DNA of 32,563 bases from Pseudoflavonifractor sp. MSJ-37 (GTDB taxonomy: Bacteria > Bacillota > Clostridia > Oscillospirales > Oscillospiraceae), in the NCBI RefSeq assembly GCF_018917965.1, contig NZ_JAHLPP010000008.1, forward strand, positions 1-32,563. Reading direction: 5' to 3'. A program made the translations under genes and the position numbers. Numbering within the stretch: position 1 is the first letter of the stretch; each line of letters opens with the position of its first letter. The notes under the pieces are model-generated. The model was not told the DNA's origin, ran no database searches, and saw nothing but the letters and a program-made list of their open reading frames with translations. Shown here piece by piece: positions 1 to 7,576 of the stretch.

Positions 1-2409
1 GCCGGCCGCGGCGACGGCACCTTCGCTCCTTCTGCGAACGTGACCGGCTCTGAGGCCGCCAAGATGCTGCTGGTGGCTCTGGGCTACAACACCAAGTACG
101 AGGGCATCGGCGGCGCCACTTGGCAGACCACCACCGACGTCCTGGCCAACCTGGCCGGTCTGTACGACGAGCTGGAGGACATGAACACCTCCAATCCTCT
201 GACCCGTGACAACGCCGCCCAGATGATCTACAACGCTCTGAACGCCAACGTGGTCTCCTACAGCTGGACTTACAACGCCAATGGCACTGCGGTCGCCGTG
301 CAGAACAAGTCCGACGACACCATGCTGGAGGACAAGTTCGGCGTCGTGACCGTCGAGGGCATCGTGGTCGCCAACGAGTATGCTGACATCGAGAACGGCG
401 GCGATGCTCTCAAGGAGGGCAAGACCACCATCGATGTCACCAACCACGAGAAGGGCCAGGACAACTACGACGGTATTTCTACCTTCAACGTGTCTTCCGG
501 CCGCGACGAGCTGGGCCGCGCTGTGACTCTGTACGTCAAGCCTTCTACCACTGCCGCAAAGTCTGCCGACAAGGGCACTGTTATCGGTTCTGTGGTCGTT
601 ACCAGCGAGAACACCGTGGTGGAGGACTCCAGCCGTGACTCCCTGAAGGACGTGGCTAGCGACAATAAGCTGAGCTACGTCTCTACCGGTACCAACAAGA
701 CTCAGGTCTCCGAGAATTACAACGCTACTCGCGACATTACTACTTCTGACATCAGTGATGACGGCTATCGCGGTGAGGTCCGTGTGCTGATCGACAATGA
801 CGATGACAGCAAGGTCGATTATGTCATTTATGAGACCTATGAGCTGGGCAAGGTCACCAAGTACTCCACCAAGGATGACGGGTCCATTATCCTGAACGGC
901 ACCAGCTCTCTGTCCTTCGATGACAAGGACGACGTGGTGGGCTTCGAGAACGTGGCCAAGAACGACTACGTCATGTACGCTGTCATCGGCGGCAAGCTGT
1001 ATGTGTCCAAGGCTGAGTCTGTCACCGGTGAGCTGACCGCCTATAAGGCCGATGGAGCCAAGTCTACTCTGACCGTGGACGGCACTAAGTACAATGCCTC
1101 CGGCCTGAACTTCTACAGCGATGGCAACACTCTGACCAGCGCTCAGGGTTATAGCACCCTGAAGAAGGAAGCCACCTTCTATCTGGATCTGAAGGGCAAT
1201 GTGATCGCGGTCGATGGCACCAACGCCACCAACAACTACGCTTTCCTGATAAAGGCCGGTCTCGTGGGCGGCGCCAGCGACGATGTCCAGGTCAAGGTGG
1301 CTCTGGACGACGGTACTACCAAGACCTACACTCTGTCCGACGACAGCGTTGGTGTCAATAAGGATTCCGTGAACACTCTGTGCACCTACACTGTGAGCGA
1401 TGACGAAATCACTCTGGAGGCTGTTGATGCTGAAGACGTCGATAACGACAATATCACCATCAAGAAGGGCAATGCCACTGTGACCGGTATCTCCGGCGCT
1501 TACGCCGATTCCAGCACTGTGTACTTCTATGTTGCTCCCAAGGGCGCCTATGATGCTGCGACTAAGAGCTTCACCGACCTGAGCGTTGATGAGGTCGATG
1601 TCTATGTGGGCAAGGACAAGGTCTCTGGTCTGGAGTTCAAGAACACCGACAAGACCGACTATAAGTACTTCACCAAGGACGGCGACATCAAGGCCGTCGT
1701 GGTCGTGACTGACGGCACCAAGAGCGCCAGCAACTATATCTATCTGTATGAGAAGCTGGGCAAGAACTCTGACGGCTATCTGTACAACGCCATCGTGGAC
1801 GGTAAGATCGTGAAGGACGTTGTCGTGACCACTGACAAGGCCAACGAGACCCTGTATCCCTACACTCTTACCAGCAAGGGCTTCTACAAGGTCGGCGGCG
1901 AGCTGACTGATAAGGGCAATGTGACCCGCATCGACGGCGACTCCGTCATCATCGGCGGCACCGAGTATAAGCTGACCAAGGATACTGTCATTGCCAATAT
2001 CGACGGCGGCGACACTGAGCTTGAGTCTGTCATCAATGAGGGTGACTATGTTGCCTTCAAGGCGAACAGTGATAAGGATCTGGAGGCTGTCTTCGTGACC
2101 CTGCCTTACGACGCCAGCAAGACCGCGATCACTGTCGACAAGGATGCCGCTAATACCGCCAACGTGACCGTTACTGTCAGTGGCGATATCATCACCATCG
2201 GTGGTACGAACAAGGCTAGCCTGACCGGCACTACTCTGGCCGGCATTCTGAAGGGCGGCAGCAACACTGCGGTTGCCGTCTATGAGGATGACGGCGCGAC
2301 TGCGGTCACTGGCAGCAATGTTGCTGACGACTATATCGTCACTGTGACCTACACCAAGAGCGGTACCAGCAAGACCATGGTGGATACCTACACCATCGTT
2401 ATCGCTTAA
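1..2409 (+). CDS. SLH-domain surface (S-layer-like) protein, 5' truncated by window edge
   Basis: The frame is open from base 1, so the true start lies upstream. The first residues (AGRGDGTFAPSANVTGSEAA) fall inside an SLH repeat and align with residues about 115-135 of the complete paralogue at 19956-22895. A last SLH-like segment ends near base 250 (LTRDNAAQMIYNAL). The remaining 700 or so residues are Asp-, Thr-, Val- and Gly-rich, with many short beta-strand-like segments and no visible catalytic motif. SLH repeats normally tether a protein to secondary cell-wall polymer, so this is probably a major exported surface protein. It shares blocks with the paralogue, for example around VLIDNDDD and YELGKVTKYSTKDDGSI. 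It is the first of three SLH genes in the window, ends in a strong terminator, and converges on a minus-strand gene. The SLH assignment is firm; the role of the long C-terminal part is unknown. Confidence 0.9.
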   Translation, partial: AGRGDGTFAPSANVTGSEAAKMLLVALGYNTKYEGIGGATWQTTTDVLANLAGLYDELEDMNTSNPLTRDNAAQMIYNALNANVVSYSWTYNANGTAVAVQNKSDDTMLEDKFGVVTVEGIVVANEYADIENGGDALKEGKTTIDVTNHEKGQDNYDGISTFNVSSGRDELGRAVTLYVKPSTTAAKSADKGTVIGSVVVTSENTVVEDSSRDSLKDVASDNKLSYVSTGTNKTQVSENYNATRDITTSDISDDGYRGEVRVLIDNDDDSKVDYVIYETYELGKVTKYSTKDDGSIILNGTSSLSFDDKDDVVGFENVAKNDYVMYAVIGGKLYVSKAESVTGELTAYKADGAKSTLTVDGTKYNASGLNFYSDGNTLTSAQGYSTLKKEATFYLDLKGNVIAVDGTNATNNYAFLIKAGLVGGASDDVQVKVALDDGTTKTYTLSDDSVGVNKDSVNTLCTYTVSDDEITLEAVDAEDVDNDNITIKKGNATVTGISGAYADSSTVYFYVAPKGAYDAATKSFTDLSVDEVDVYVGKDKVSGLEFKNTDKTDYKYFTKDGDIKAVVVVTDGTKSASNYIYLYEKLGKNSDGYLYNAIVDGKIVKDVVVTTDKANETLYPYTLTSKGFYKVGGELTDKGNVTRIDGDSVIIGGTEYKLTKDTVIANIDGGDTELESVINEGDYVAFKANSDKDLEAVFVTLPYDASKTAITVDKDAANTANVTVTVSGDIITIGGTNKASLTGTTLAGILKGGSNTAVAVYEDDGATAVTGSNVADDYIVTVTYTKSGTSKTMVDTYTIVIA

Positions 2410-2455
2410 GTAACCATCCGATATTGTCCTGACGGACCATTTCGGAATGATCGAG

Positions 2456-2487
2456 ACACCCCCGGGCTTCGGCCCGGGGGTGTTTTC
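2456..2487 (+). terminator. Intrinsic terminator of the first SLH gene
   Basis: A 12-bp perfect GC-rich stem (2456-2467 with 2472-2483) is closed by a TTCG tetraloop and followed by a short T-run. It sits 47 bases after the SLH stop codon. The stem would also form on the minus strand, where the convergent gene ends at 2496, but the T-run there is poor. Confidence 0.85.
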
Positions 2488-2495
2488 GTGTCCAT

Positions 2496-3446
2496 TTAGA
2501 AGAACAGCAGACCGTGATCGTAGAGCGTACAATGCTCCTCTCCGCTGTGGAGGGTCCAGGTGAGCTGGACCGGACCGCCGTCCAGCTCTGCCGTCCAAGT
2601 CCCCTCGGTGCAGGGCTGACCGCCGGTCTCGGTGGTCGCCCGCTGTCCCGTCTGGACCAGAGGCGTGCCGTTCAGGGCCGGGGATACGGCGCCTCCGCTG
2701 TACCGGGCATAGAGCACGCCCCTCCGGCATCCCGCCGGAGGCGTGGCGGAGATCGTGGTCATATCAGCGGTCTCGCCGCACAGGGGGACGATCTTCGCGG
2801 TGCCCGCCAGCTTGTTTGAGGCGGTGACGGCCAGGTCGAGAGCGGAGCTGCCGCCCTTCGGGAAGCCCACATAGTACTTCTGGCCGGCAGAGAGCCGGAC
2901 CGGCTCCTCCAGCGTGACCGCCGCCTCCTGCGCAGAGGACGAGGCGGGGAAGCGGACCGACTGCTGGCGCGCTTTAGCCCCGTCTACCCACACCTCCAGA
3001 GAAACGCTGGCGGCAGAGGAGCTTTTCGCGATGACTGTGAAGCCGGTGAGCATCCCGGGCCCGGTGGCCGTGTGGACGGCGGTATAGAGGGCGCTGTAAT
3101 AAGGTCCATTGAAGCTGGAGCTCTGGCGGTCGGTCCAGCCGGCTTCGCCCTGACGGAACAGGCGGAGCGCCCCGTTTTGGAGCGTGAGGGCCTCATCCAT
3201 CTCGGCGATGGCGGCGTCGTTCAGGAAGCCGTCGTAGAATAGCCCGCGTTGGGCCCCGCCGCCCAGCCGCTCCAGATCCATCCGGAGCATCAGATCATAG
3301 AGGTCGTAGGCGGTCATCAAGGCCCGTCGTTCCAGCCCGCCCAGCGCCCCGTCGATCTTGGCGAAGTCCTCATTGAAGTCGGTCCGCAGGAACGGGTCCC
3401 CCGGTCCCCACTGGTGGAGCTGATGATGTTTCGTATAATTCGGCAT
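2496..3446 (-). CDS. Uncharacterised protein with tail-fibre-like N-terminus (HHQLHQW family), copy 1
   Basis: A 316-aa protein of unknown function. I chose ATG at 3446 (MPNYTKHHQLHQW) because GGAGGAAT lies about 7 bases upstream, as in its paralogue at 22976-23965. The in-frame ATG at 3452 sits too close to the same ribosome site, and longer upstream frames read through the leader. The N-terminal 60 residues (HHQLHQW, GDPFLRTDFNEDFAKIDGALGGLE) resemble the start of phage tail-fibre or host-specificity proteins, in which an FNEDxAKIDxAL segment precedes a beta-rich body. That resemblance is an impression, not a domain match. The C-terminal part is Ser/Thr/Gly-rich and ends in LYDHGLLFF, like LILL in the paralogue. 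There is no signal peptide and no membrane segment. It lies downstream of the SDR gene but behind that gene's terminator, and converges with an SLH gene. Confidence 0.75.
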   Translation of the reverse strand: MPNYTKHHQLHQWGPGDPFLRTDFNEDFAKIDGALGGLERRALMTAYDLYDLMLRMDLERLGGGAQRGLFYDGFLNDAAIAEMDEALTLQNGALRLFRQGEAGWTDRQSSSFNGPYYSALYTAVHTATGPGMLTGFTVIAKSSSAASVSLEVWVDGAKARQQSVRFPASSSAQEAAVTLEEPVRLSAGQKYYVGFPKGGSSALDLAVTASNKLAGTAKIVPLCGETADMTTISATPPAGCRRGVLYARYSGGAVSPALNGTPLVQTGQRATTETGGQPCTEGTWTAELDGGPVQLTWTLHSGEEHCTLYDHGLLFF

Positions 3447-3450
3447 ATAC

Positions 3451-3534
3451 ATTCCTCCTCGTGTTCGGATAGGACTGGGGCGGAGACGGCCCGAACGGGA
3501 CGGGACCGTCGGACGGAGGGGAGAAAAAATGGGC
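3451..3534 (-). repeat. 84-bp conserved leader of the HHQLHQW gene, copy 1
   Basis: This block upstream of the gene starting at 3446 is almost the same as 23970-24053 upstream of its paralogue. It contains the ribosome site, a CCCG-aa-CGGG hairpin and the 11-bp palindrome CCGTCGGACGG (3506-3516). GACGG and CCGTC segments could pair in two alternative ways. No sigma-A promoter is evident inside it. Confidence 0.7.
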
Positions 3535-3537
3535 ATG

Positions 3538-3566
3538 AAAAAGCGCCCCTCGACGAGAGGGGCGCT
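3538..3566 (-). terminator. Intrinsic terminator after the SDR gene
   Basis: On the minus strand a 10-bp stem (3557-3566 with 3542-3551, loop of 5) is followed by TTTTT (3542-3538). It lies 68 bases beyond the SDR stop and separates the sugar-acid cluster from the HHQLHQW gene on the same strand. Confidence 0.8.
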
Positions 3567-3633
3567 CAGATGGTCGCGTTCGACACGCCGGGAGCGGGCC
3601 GTATGGCCCGCTCTTTGGCGTCCTGCGGCCTTT

Positions 3634-4449
3634 TTACGCCTTGTAGGCGGTGTCATACTCCCAGGGCTTCCCGCCGCACAGACAGCCGCCGTCCACGTGG
3701 TAGGCCTGCCCAGTCATGTACACCGAGGCGTCGGAGGCCAGCATGATCGCCATGCCCACCAGCTCGTCGGGGGTGCCGGGACGGCCCATGGCGATCCGGT
3801 CCCGCAGGTAGTCGCCCCGGGTGGGGTGGTCCCAGGTCACCTGGGTCAGCTCGGTCAGGATATGGCCCGGGCTGATCGCGTTGGCCCGGATGCCGTACTG
3901 GGCGAACTCCACGGCCATGGAGCGGGTCAGGGCGATCACGCCGCTCTTGGACGCGCCGTAGACGGAACAGCCGCCCAGCATGCCCTCGTCGTTGTGGGAG
4001 CCGATGTTGATGATGTTGCCGCTCCGGCGCTTGTACATCTCCCGGGCCACGGCCTGGCTCAGGAAGAACACGCCCTTCAGGTTGGTGTCCATGATCCGGT
4101 CGTAGGTTGCCTCGTCCACGTCCAGCAGGCCCTCCCGCTTGTTGATGCCCGCCACGTTGAAGAGCACGTCGATCTTGCCGTAGGCGGCGGTCACGGCGTC
4201 CACACAGGCGTGGATGCTGTCCAGGTCGGCCACGTCCAGCAGGAAGGGGGCCGCGTCACAGCCCTCGGCCTTGAGCTTGTCGGCCAGAGCCTCGCACTTG
4301 GAGAGGGTGCGGCCGCACAGGGCGACTTGAGCCCCGGCTTTGGCCACGCCCTCGCTGATGGCCGCGCCGATGCCGCCGGCCGCGCCGGAGATCAGGATGG
4401 TCTTGCCCTCCAGAGAGAACACGGACTTGAGGTAGTTCGCGATATCCAT
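3634..4449 (-). CDS. SDR-family oxidoreductase (gluconate 5-dehydrogenase / 2-deoxygluconate 3-dehydrogenase-like)
   Basis: A 271-aa classical short-chain dehydrogenase. It shows the nucleotide-binding glycine motif SGAAGGIG (residues 21-28), the NVAG motif (98-101), a catalytic Ser in NIGSH (about 151) and the YGASK catalytic pair Y164/K168. The family reversibly oxidises secondary alcohols with NAD(P). The closest subfamily by feel is KduD/gluconate 5-dehydrogenase, which interconverts keto- and hydroxy-aldonates, and this fits the neighbouring permease, dehydratase and aldolase. It starts at ATG 4449, 56 bases after the aldolase stop, and was probably co-transcribed with it from the promoter at 5528-5556. 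The substrate cannot be fixed from sequence; a polyol dehydrogenase is possible. Confidence 0.88.
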   Translation of the reverse strand: MDIANYLKSVFSLEGKTILISGAAGGIGAAISEGVAKAGAQVALCGRTLSKCEALADKLKAEGCDAAPFLLDVADLDSIHACVDAVTAAYGKIDVLFNVAGINKREGLLDVDEATYDRIMDTNLKGVFFLSQAVAREMYKRRSGNIINIGSHNDEGMLGGCSVYGASKSGVIALTRSMAVEFAQYGIRANAISPGHILTELTQVTWDHPTRGDYLRDRIAMGRPGTPDELVGMAIMLASDASVYMTGQAYHVDGGCLCGGKPWEYDTAYKA

Positions 4450-4505
4450 TTCGAGTCAACGCCTTTCTTAATGGATCTGAGGATGGATCAAAGGGACGCT
4501 TAAGT

Positions 4506-5399
4506 TCAGTGGATGCTGTCCTTATGGAAGATGGCCTGGATGGCGGCGTCGTCCTCCACGGTGGCGTTGGGCATGGGGAAGGTGCTGGCGCTGGTGGCGG
4601 AGATGCCCCGGAGCCGCAGAGCCTCCTTCAGCACGGGCAGGAAGGGGCTCCGGACGGAGTACAGGTCCATGAGCCGGTCGATCGTCTGCTGGCCCTTGGC
4701 GATGCCCTCCAGGTCGTTCTCCCGGAAGGCCCGGACCCAGGCGGTGCAGACCTCGGGCACCACGTTGGACAGGGCGCCGATACAGCCGTTGCCGCCGGCC
4801 AGCACATTGTGGGCAAAGTTGTCGTCGAAGCCGGAGTAGATCTCGAACTCGGGGAGCTCGGACTTGACGGTCTTGATCAGCTCACGGGTGTGGTCCATGC
4901 CGCTGATGGTGTCCTTCATGCCCACGATGTTGCTGTGGAGCTTGGCCAGCTTCACCACGGTCTCCGGAGCGATGGTGTAGCCGGTGTTGTCGGGGAAGTT
5001 GTAGATGTAGATGGGCCCGTGGATCTCCCCGGCCAGCCGGTCGTAGTACTGGAGCAGGGCCTCGTCGTCGAAATGGAAGTAGTACGGGGGCAGGATCATG
5101 ACCGCGTCGGCCCCCTGCTCCAGGCAGTAGTTGGAGAAGTCGATGATCTCCCGGGCCACCATGCTGGAGGTGCCCACGATCAGCTTGACTCGGTGATCGA
5201 TGGTGTCGATGGCGAACTTGGCCATGGCCCGGCGCTGCTCCATATCCATGGCGAAGAACTCGCTGCTGCTGCCCTCCACCAGGATGCCGTCGATCCCATG
5301 GGCGATCAGGTTCTCATAGAGCTTCTTCTGGCTGTCCAGATCCAGGCTGCCGTCGGCGTGGAACAGGGTGATGGCCGGGCTGAGATAAGATGCATTCAT
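4506..5399 (-). CDS. DapA/DHDPS-family aldolase (probable 2-keto-3-deoxy-sugar-acid aldolase)
   Basis: A 297-aa class I (Schiff-base) aldolase of the dihydrodipicolinate synthase/N-acetylneuraminate lyase family, about the family's usual length. Start ATG 5399 is preceded by AGGAG at 8-bp spacing. The Schiff-base lysine is K162 (GMKDTISG) and the catalytic tyrosine Y133 (YIYNFPDN). The substrate loop reads EGSSSE (42-47) where DapA usually has GTTGE, so lysine synthesis is unlikely. Next to an IlvD/Edd dehydratase and a GntP permease, the expected reaction is cleavage of a 2-keto-3-deoxy-aldonate to pyruvate plus an aldehyde. The gene has its own sigma-A promoter upstream and is separated from the dehydratase by a terminator. 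The exact sugar acid (gluconate, galactonate, xylonate and others) is not resolved. Confidence 0.88.
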   Translation of the reverse strand: MNASYLSPAITLFHADGSLDLDSQKKLYENLIAHGIDGILVEGSSSEFFAMDMEQRRAMAKFAIDTIDHRVKLIVGTSSMVAREIIDFSNYCLEQGADAVMILPPYYFHFDDEALLQYYDRLAGEIHGPIYIYNFPDNTGYTIAPETVVKLAKLHSNIVGMKDTISGMDHTRELIKTVKSELPEFEIYSGFDDNFAHNVLAGGNGCIGALSNVVPEVCTAWVRAFRENDLEGIAKGQQTIDRLMDLYSVRSPFLPVLKEALRLRGISATSASTFPMPNATVEDDAAIQAIFHKDSIH

Positions 5400-5527
5400 G
5401 TCGATGACTCCTCTCATGTCTCCGCGGAGCGGATGACGATTCCGTATCGTGAAACCATTTTCCAAATATGATCCTTCAAAAAAACGGGTCCTTTCTCCGG
5501 GAGGACACCGTTCCCATATACACCCTC

Positions 5528-5556
5528 ATGATAGGCCCTCAGAGACGCTTTGTCAA
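5528..5556 (-). promoter_or_regulatory. Sigma-A promoter for the aldolase-SDR pair
   Basis: On the minus strand, TTGACA (5556-5551), a 17-bp spacer and TATCAT (5533-5528) make a near-consensus vegetative promoter about 130 bases upstream of the aldolase start and just after the dehydratase terminator. The two genes can therefore be expressed independently of the dehydratase. Confidence 0.85.
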
Positions 5557-5582
5557 GCATTTTGCACCGCGAAAAGACGTAG

Positions 5583-5623
5583 AAAAAATGCCTCCGCCCC
5601 CGTGCCGGAGCACGGGGGCGGAG
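5583..5623 (-). terminator. Intrinsic terminator after the dehydratase gene
   Basis: A perfect 14-bp stem (5610-5623 with 5592-5605, CGGA-type loop) is followed on the minus strand by GCATTTTTT. It ends the dehydratase transcript 34 bases after its stop codon. Confidence 0.92.
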
Positions 5624-5656
5624 CGCAGAGAGAGGGTAGAAGAGGATATCGATCTC

Positions 5657-7378
5657 TTATTCCAGACCGGCGCCCTTCATCGCGGAGAGAGCGCGGTCGG
5701 TATAGAGCTTGTAGAAGCCCTTGCGGGGCTCGCGGGGGATGATGCCCTTCTTGGCGCGCTCCTCCAGGACCTTGGTGGCCTCCTCGATGGAGCAGGGCAC
5801 GCCGTGGATGCCGGTCACGTTGATGGTGCGGTCCTTGACGCTGTAGGAGATCAGGTCGCCCTCCTCCAGGAAGGCGATGGGGCCGCCGGAGGCCGCCTCG
5901 GGAGAGACGTGGCCGATGGCCGCACCGCGGGTGGCGCCGGAGAACCGGCCGTCGGTGATCAGGGCCACGGAGCCGTTGATCCGCTCGTCACAGCAGATGG
6001 CCTCGGTGGTCATCAGCTGCTCGGGCATACCGCAGCCGCGGGGGCCCTCGTAGCGGATGATGACGATCTCGCCCGGATCGATCTTGTTATCGACGACGGC
6101 GTCGTGGGCGTCCTCCTCGCAGTTGAACACGCGGGCCTTGGCGTTGACGACCTCGCGCTGGTTCATGGCGCAGGCGGAGTACTTCAGCACGGAGCCCTCG
6201 GGGGCCAGGTTGCCCTTCAGGATGGCCACGGAGCCCTTCTCGGGGGCCTTTTCCACGGGGAAGATGACCTGGTCGCGCTCCAGGCCGTAGTTGTGCAGGT
6301 AGCCCAGGTTGCGCTCGAACCAGTTGTCCTTGTGCAGGTCCTCCAGGTTCTCGCCCAGAGTCTTGCCGGTGACGGTCATCACGTCCAGATCCAGCATGTC
6401 CCGCAGGAGCCACTGGACCATGGGGATGCCGCCGGCGAACCAGAAGGCTTCGGTCAGCTGAGTGCCGGAGGGGTTGATGTTGCCGATGTGGGGCACCTGA
6501 TGGTTGATCTCATCGAACAGCTCGATGGGCAGATCGTAGCCCAGCTCGCGGGCGATGGAGGGCAGGTGGATGGTGCCATTGGTGGAGCCGCCGATGGCGG
6601 AATGCACGATGATGGCGTTCTTGAAGGCAGCCTCAGTCAGGATCTTGCTGGGGGTGATGTCCTTCTCCACCAGCTCCATGATCTTGCGGCCGGCGTAGCG
6701 GGCATACTGGAGGATGTCGCGCATGGTGGCGGGCACCAGAGCGGCGCCGGGCAGGGTCAGGCCCAGAGACTCGGCCATGCACTGCATGGTGGAGGCGGTG
6801 CCCAGGAAGGTGCAGGCGCCCACGGAGGGACAGCCGGTCAGCTTGTAGTCCCGGATCTCCTGCTCGGTGATGGCGTCCTTGCGGCGCTGACGCAGGGAGA
6901 TGTCGCCAGCCACCAGAGAGGTGGTCATGTCGGGACCGGGACGCATGGAGCCGCCGGGCATGAAGATGGCGGGGATGTCCATCCGGGCGATGGCCTTCAG
7001 ATGGGCGGGGATGGACTTGTCGCAGCTGGAGGACAGGATCATGCCGTCCCAGGGTACGGCGGAGGCGTGGACCTCGACCATGTTGGCGATGGCCTCGCGG
7101 GAAGCCAGGACTACGTTCATGCCGTCATGGCCCTGCGCGCAGCCGTCGCAGATGTCGGTGGCGTAGTACTTCGCGGGCTTGCCGCCCTTCTCGTACACGC
7201 CGTAGACGGCCTGCTCCACCAGCTGGTTCAGATGGGTGGAGCCGGGGTGAGAGTCACCGTAGACGCTCTCGACCATGATCTGGGGCTTCACGATGTCGGT
7301 GTCGTCCCAGCCGGAACCCATCTCCAGCGCGTCGAACTGAGCCCACAGCATACGGGCGTCATGGCTAGTCTGCTTCAT
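5657..7378 (-). CDS. IlvD/Edd-family sugar-acid dehydratase
   Basis: A 573-aa Fe-S dehydratase. ATG at 7378 is chosen because AGGAGG lies about 8 bases upstream; longer frames run into a terminator hairpin. Candidate cluster ligands are C77/C80 (DICDGC), C119 (SSSCDKSIPA) and C183/C189 (GCPSVGACTFLGTA), the three-site pattern of the family. Family members remove water from dihydroxy-acids: branched-chain precursors (IlvD), 6-phosphogluconate (Edd), or free aldonates such as xylonate, arabinonate or gluconate. There are no branched-chain amino-acid genes here, but there is a GntP permease and a keto-deoxy-acid aldolase. I therefore infer a non-phosphorylated aldonate dehydratase giving 2-keto-3-deoxy acids. 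The subgroup and the cluster type (2Fe-2S or 4Fe-4S) are not certain. Confidence 0.9.
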   Translation of the reverse strand: MKQTSHDARMLWAQFDALEMGSGWDDTDIVKPQIMVESVYGDSHPGSTHLNQLVEQAVYGVYEKGGKPAKYYATDICDGCAQGHDGMNVVLASREAIANMVEVHASAVPWDGMILSSSCDKSIPAHLKAIARMDIPAIFMPGGSMRPGPDMTTSLVAGDISLRQRRKDAITEQEIRDYKLTGCPSVGACTFLGTASTMQCMAESLGLTLPGAALVPATMRDILQYARYAGRKIMELVEKDITPSKILTEAAFKNAIIVHSAIGGSTNGTIHLPSIARELGYDLPIELFDEINHQVPHIGNINPSGTQLTEAFWFAGGIPMVQWLLRDMLDLDVMTVTGKTLGENLEDLHKDNWFERNLGYLHNYGLERDQVIFPVEKAPEKGSVAILKGNLAPEGSVLKYSACAMNQREVVNAKARVFNCEEDAHDAVVDNKIDPGEIVIIRYEGPRGCGMPEQLMTTEAICCDERINGSVALITDGRFSGATRGAAIGHVSPEAASGGPIAFLEEGDLISYSVKDRTINVTGIHGVPCSIEEATKVLEERAKKGIIPREPRKGFYKLYTDRALSAMKGAGLE

Positions 7379-7419
7379 AAGAAAGATCCTCCTAAGATCG
7401 TTTGGATGAAGTGGTATCG

Positions 7420-7474
7420 AAAAAATGAGGAAGGCCTGCCTACCAGCATTTCGGCGAGTAAGCAGGCCTTCCTC
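7420..7474 (-). terminator. Terminator/attenuator between permease and dehydratase genes
   Basis: On the minus strand a perfect 13-bp stem (7462-7474 with 7427-7439) encloses a 22-nt loop that can add a few more pairs. It is followed by ATTTTTT (ends at 7420). It lies between the permease stop and the dehydratase ribosome site. No clear sigma-A promoter was found between hairpin and dehydratase, so it may work as a partial terminator or attenuator rather than a full stop. Confidence 0.78.
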
Positions 7475-7576
7475 CTCAGGGGCGCTCCGCTGAGAGGAGA
7501 AGAGGCTCCTCGCTGCTTGCGCTGATCTCACAGCGTTCAGGTTTGGGAAGATAGGTCACACGTCAGACGGGTCCGC

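Noticed and set aside
2496-3446. HHQLHQW genes as part of a prophage
   Set aside because: No capsid, terminase, portal, lysis or integrase genes nearby; only the N-terminus looks tail-like.
3447-3656. Longer N-terminus for the HHQLHQW protein copy 1
   Set aside because: Arg/Pro-rich translation of the leader and terminator; the paralogue and ribosome-site spacing support the start at 3446.
5468-7525. Long plus-strand open frame opposite the dehydratase
   Set aside because: Low-complexity Gly/Asp/Val/Leu/His-rich product with no motifs. It is the antisense shadow of a GC-rich gene with clear catalytic motifs.
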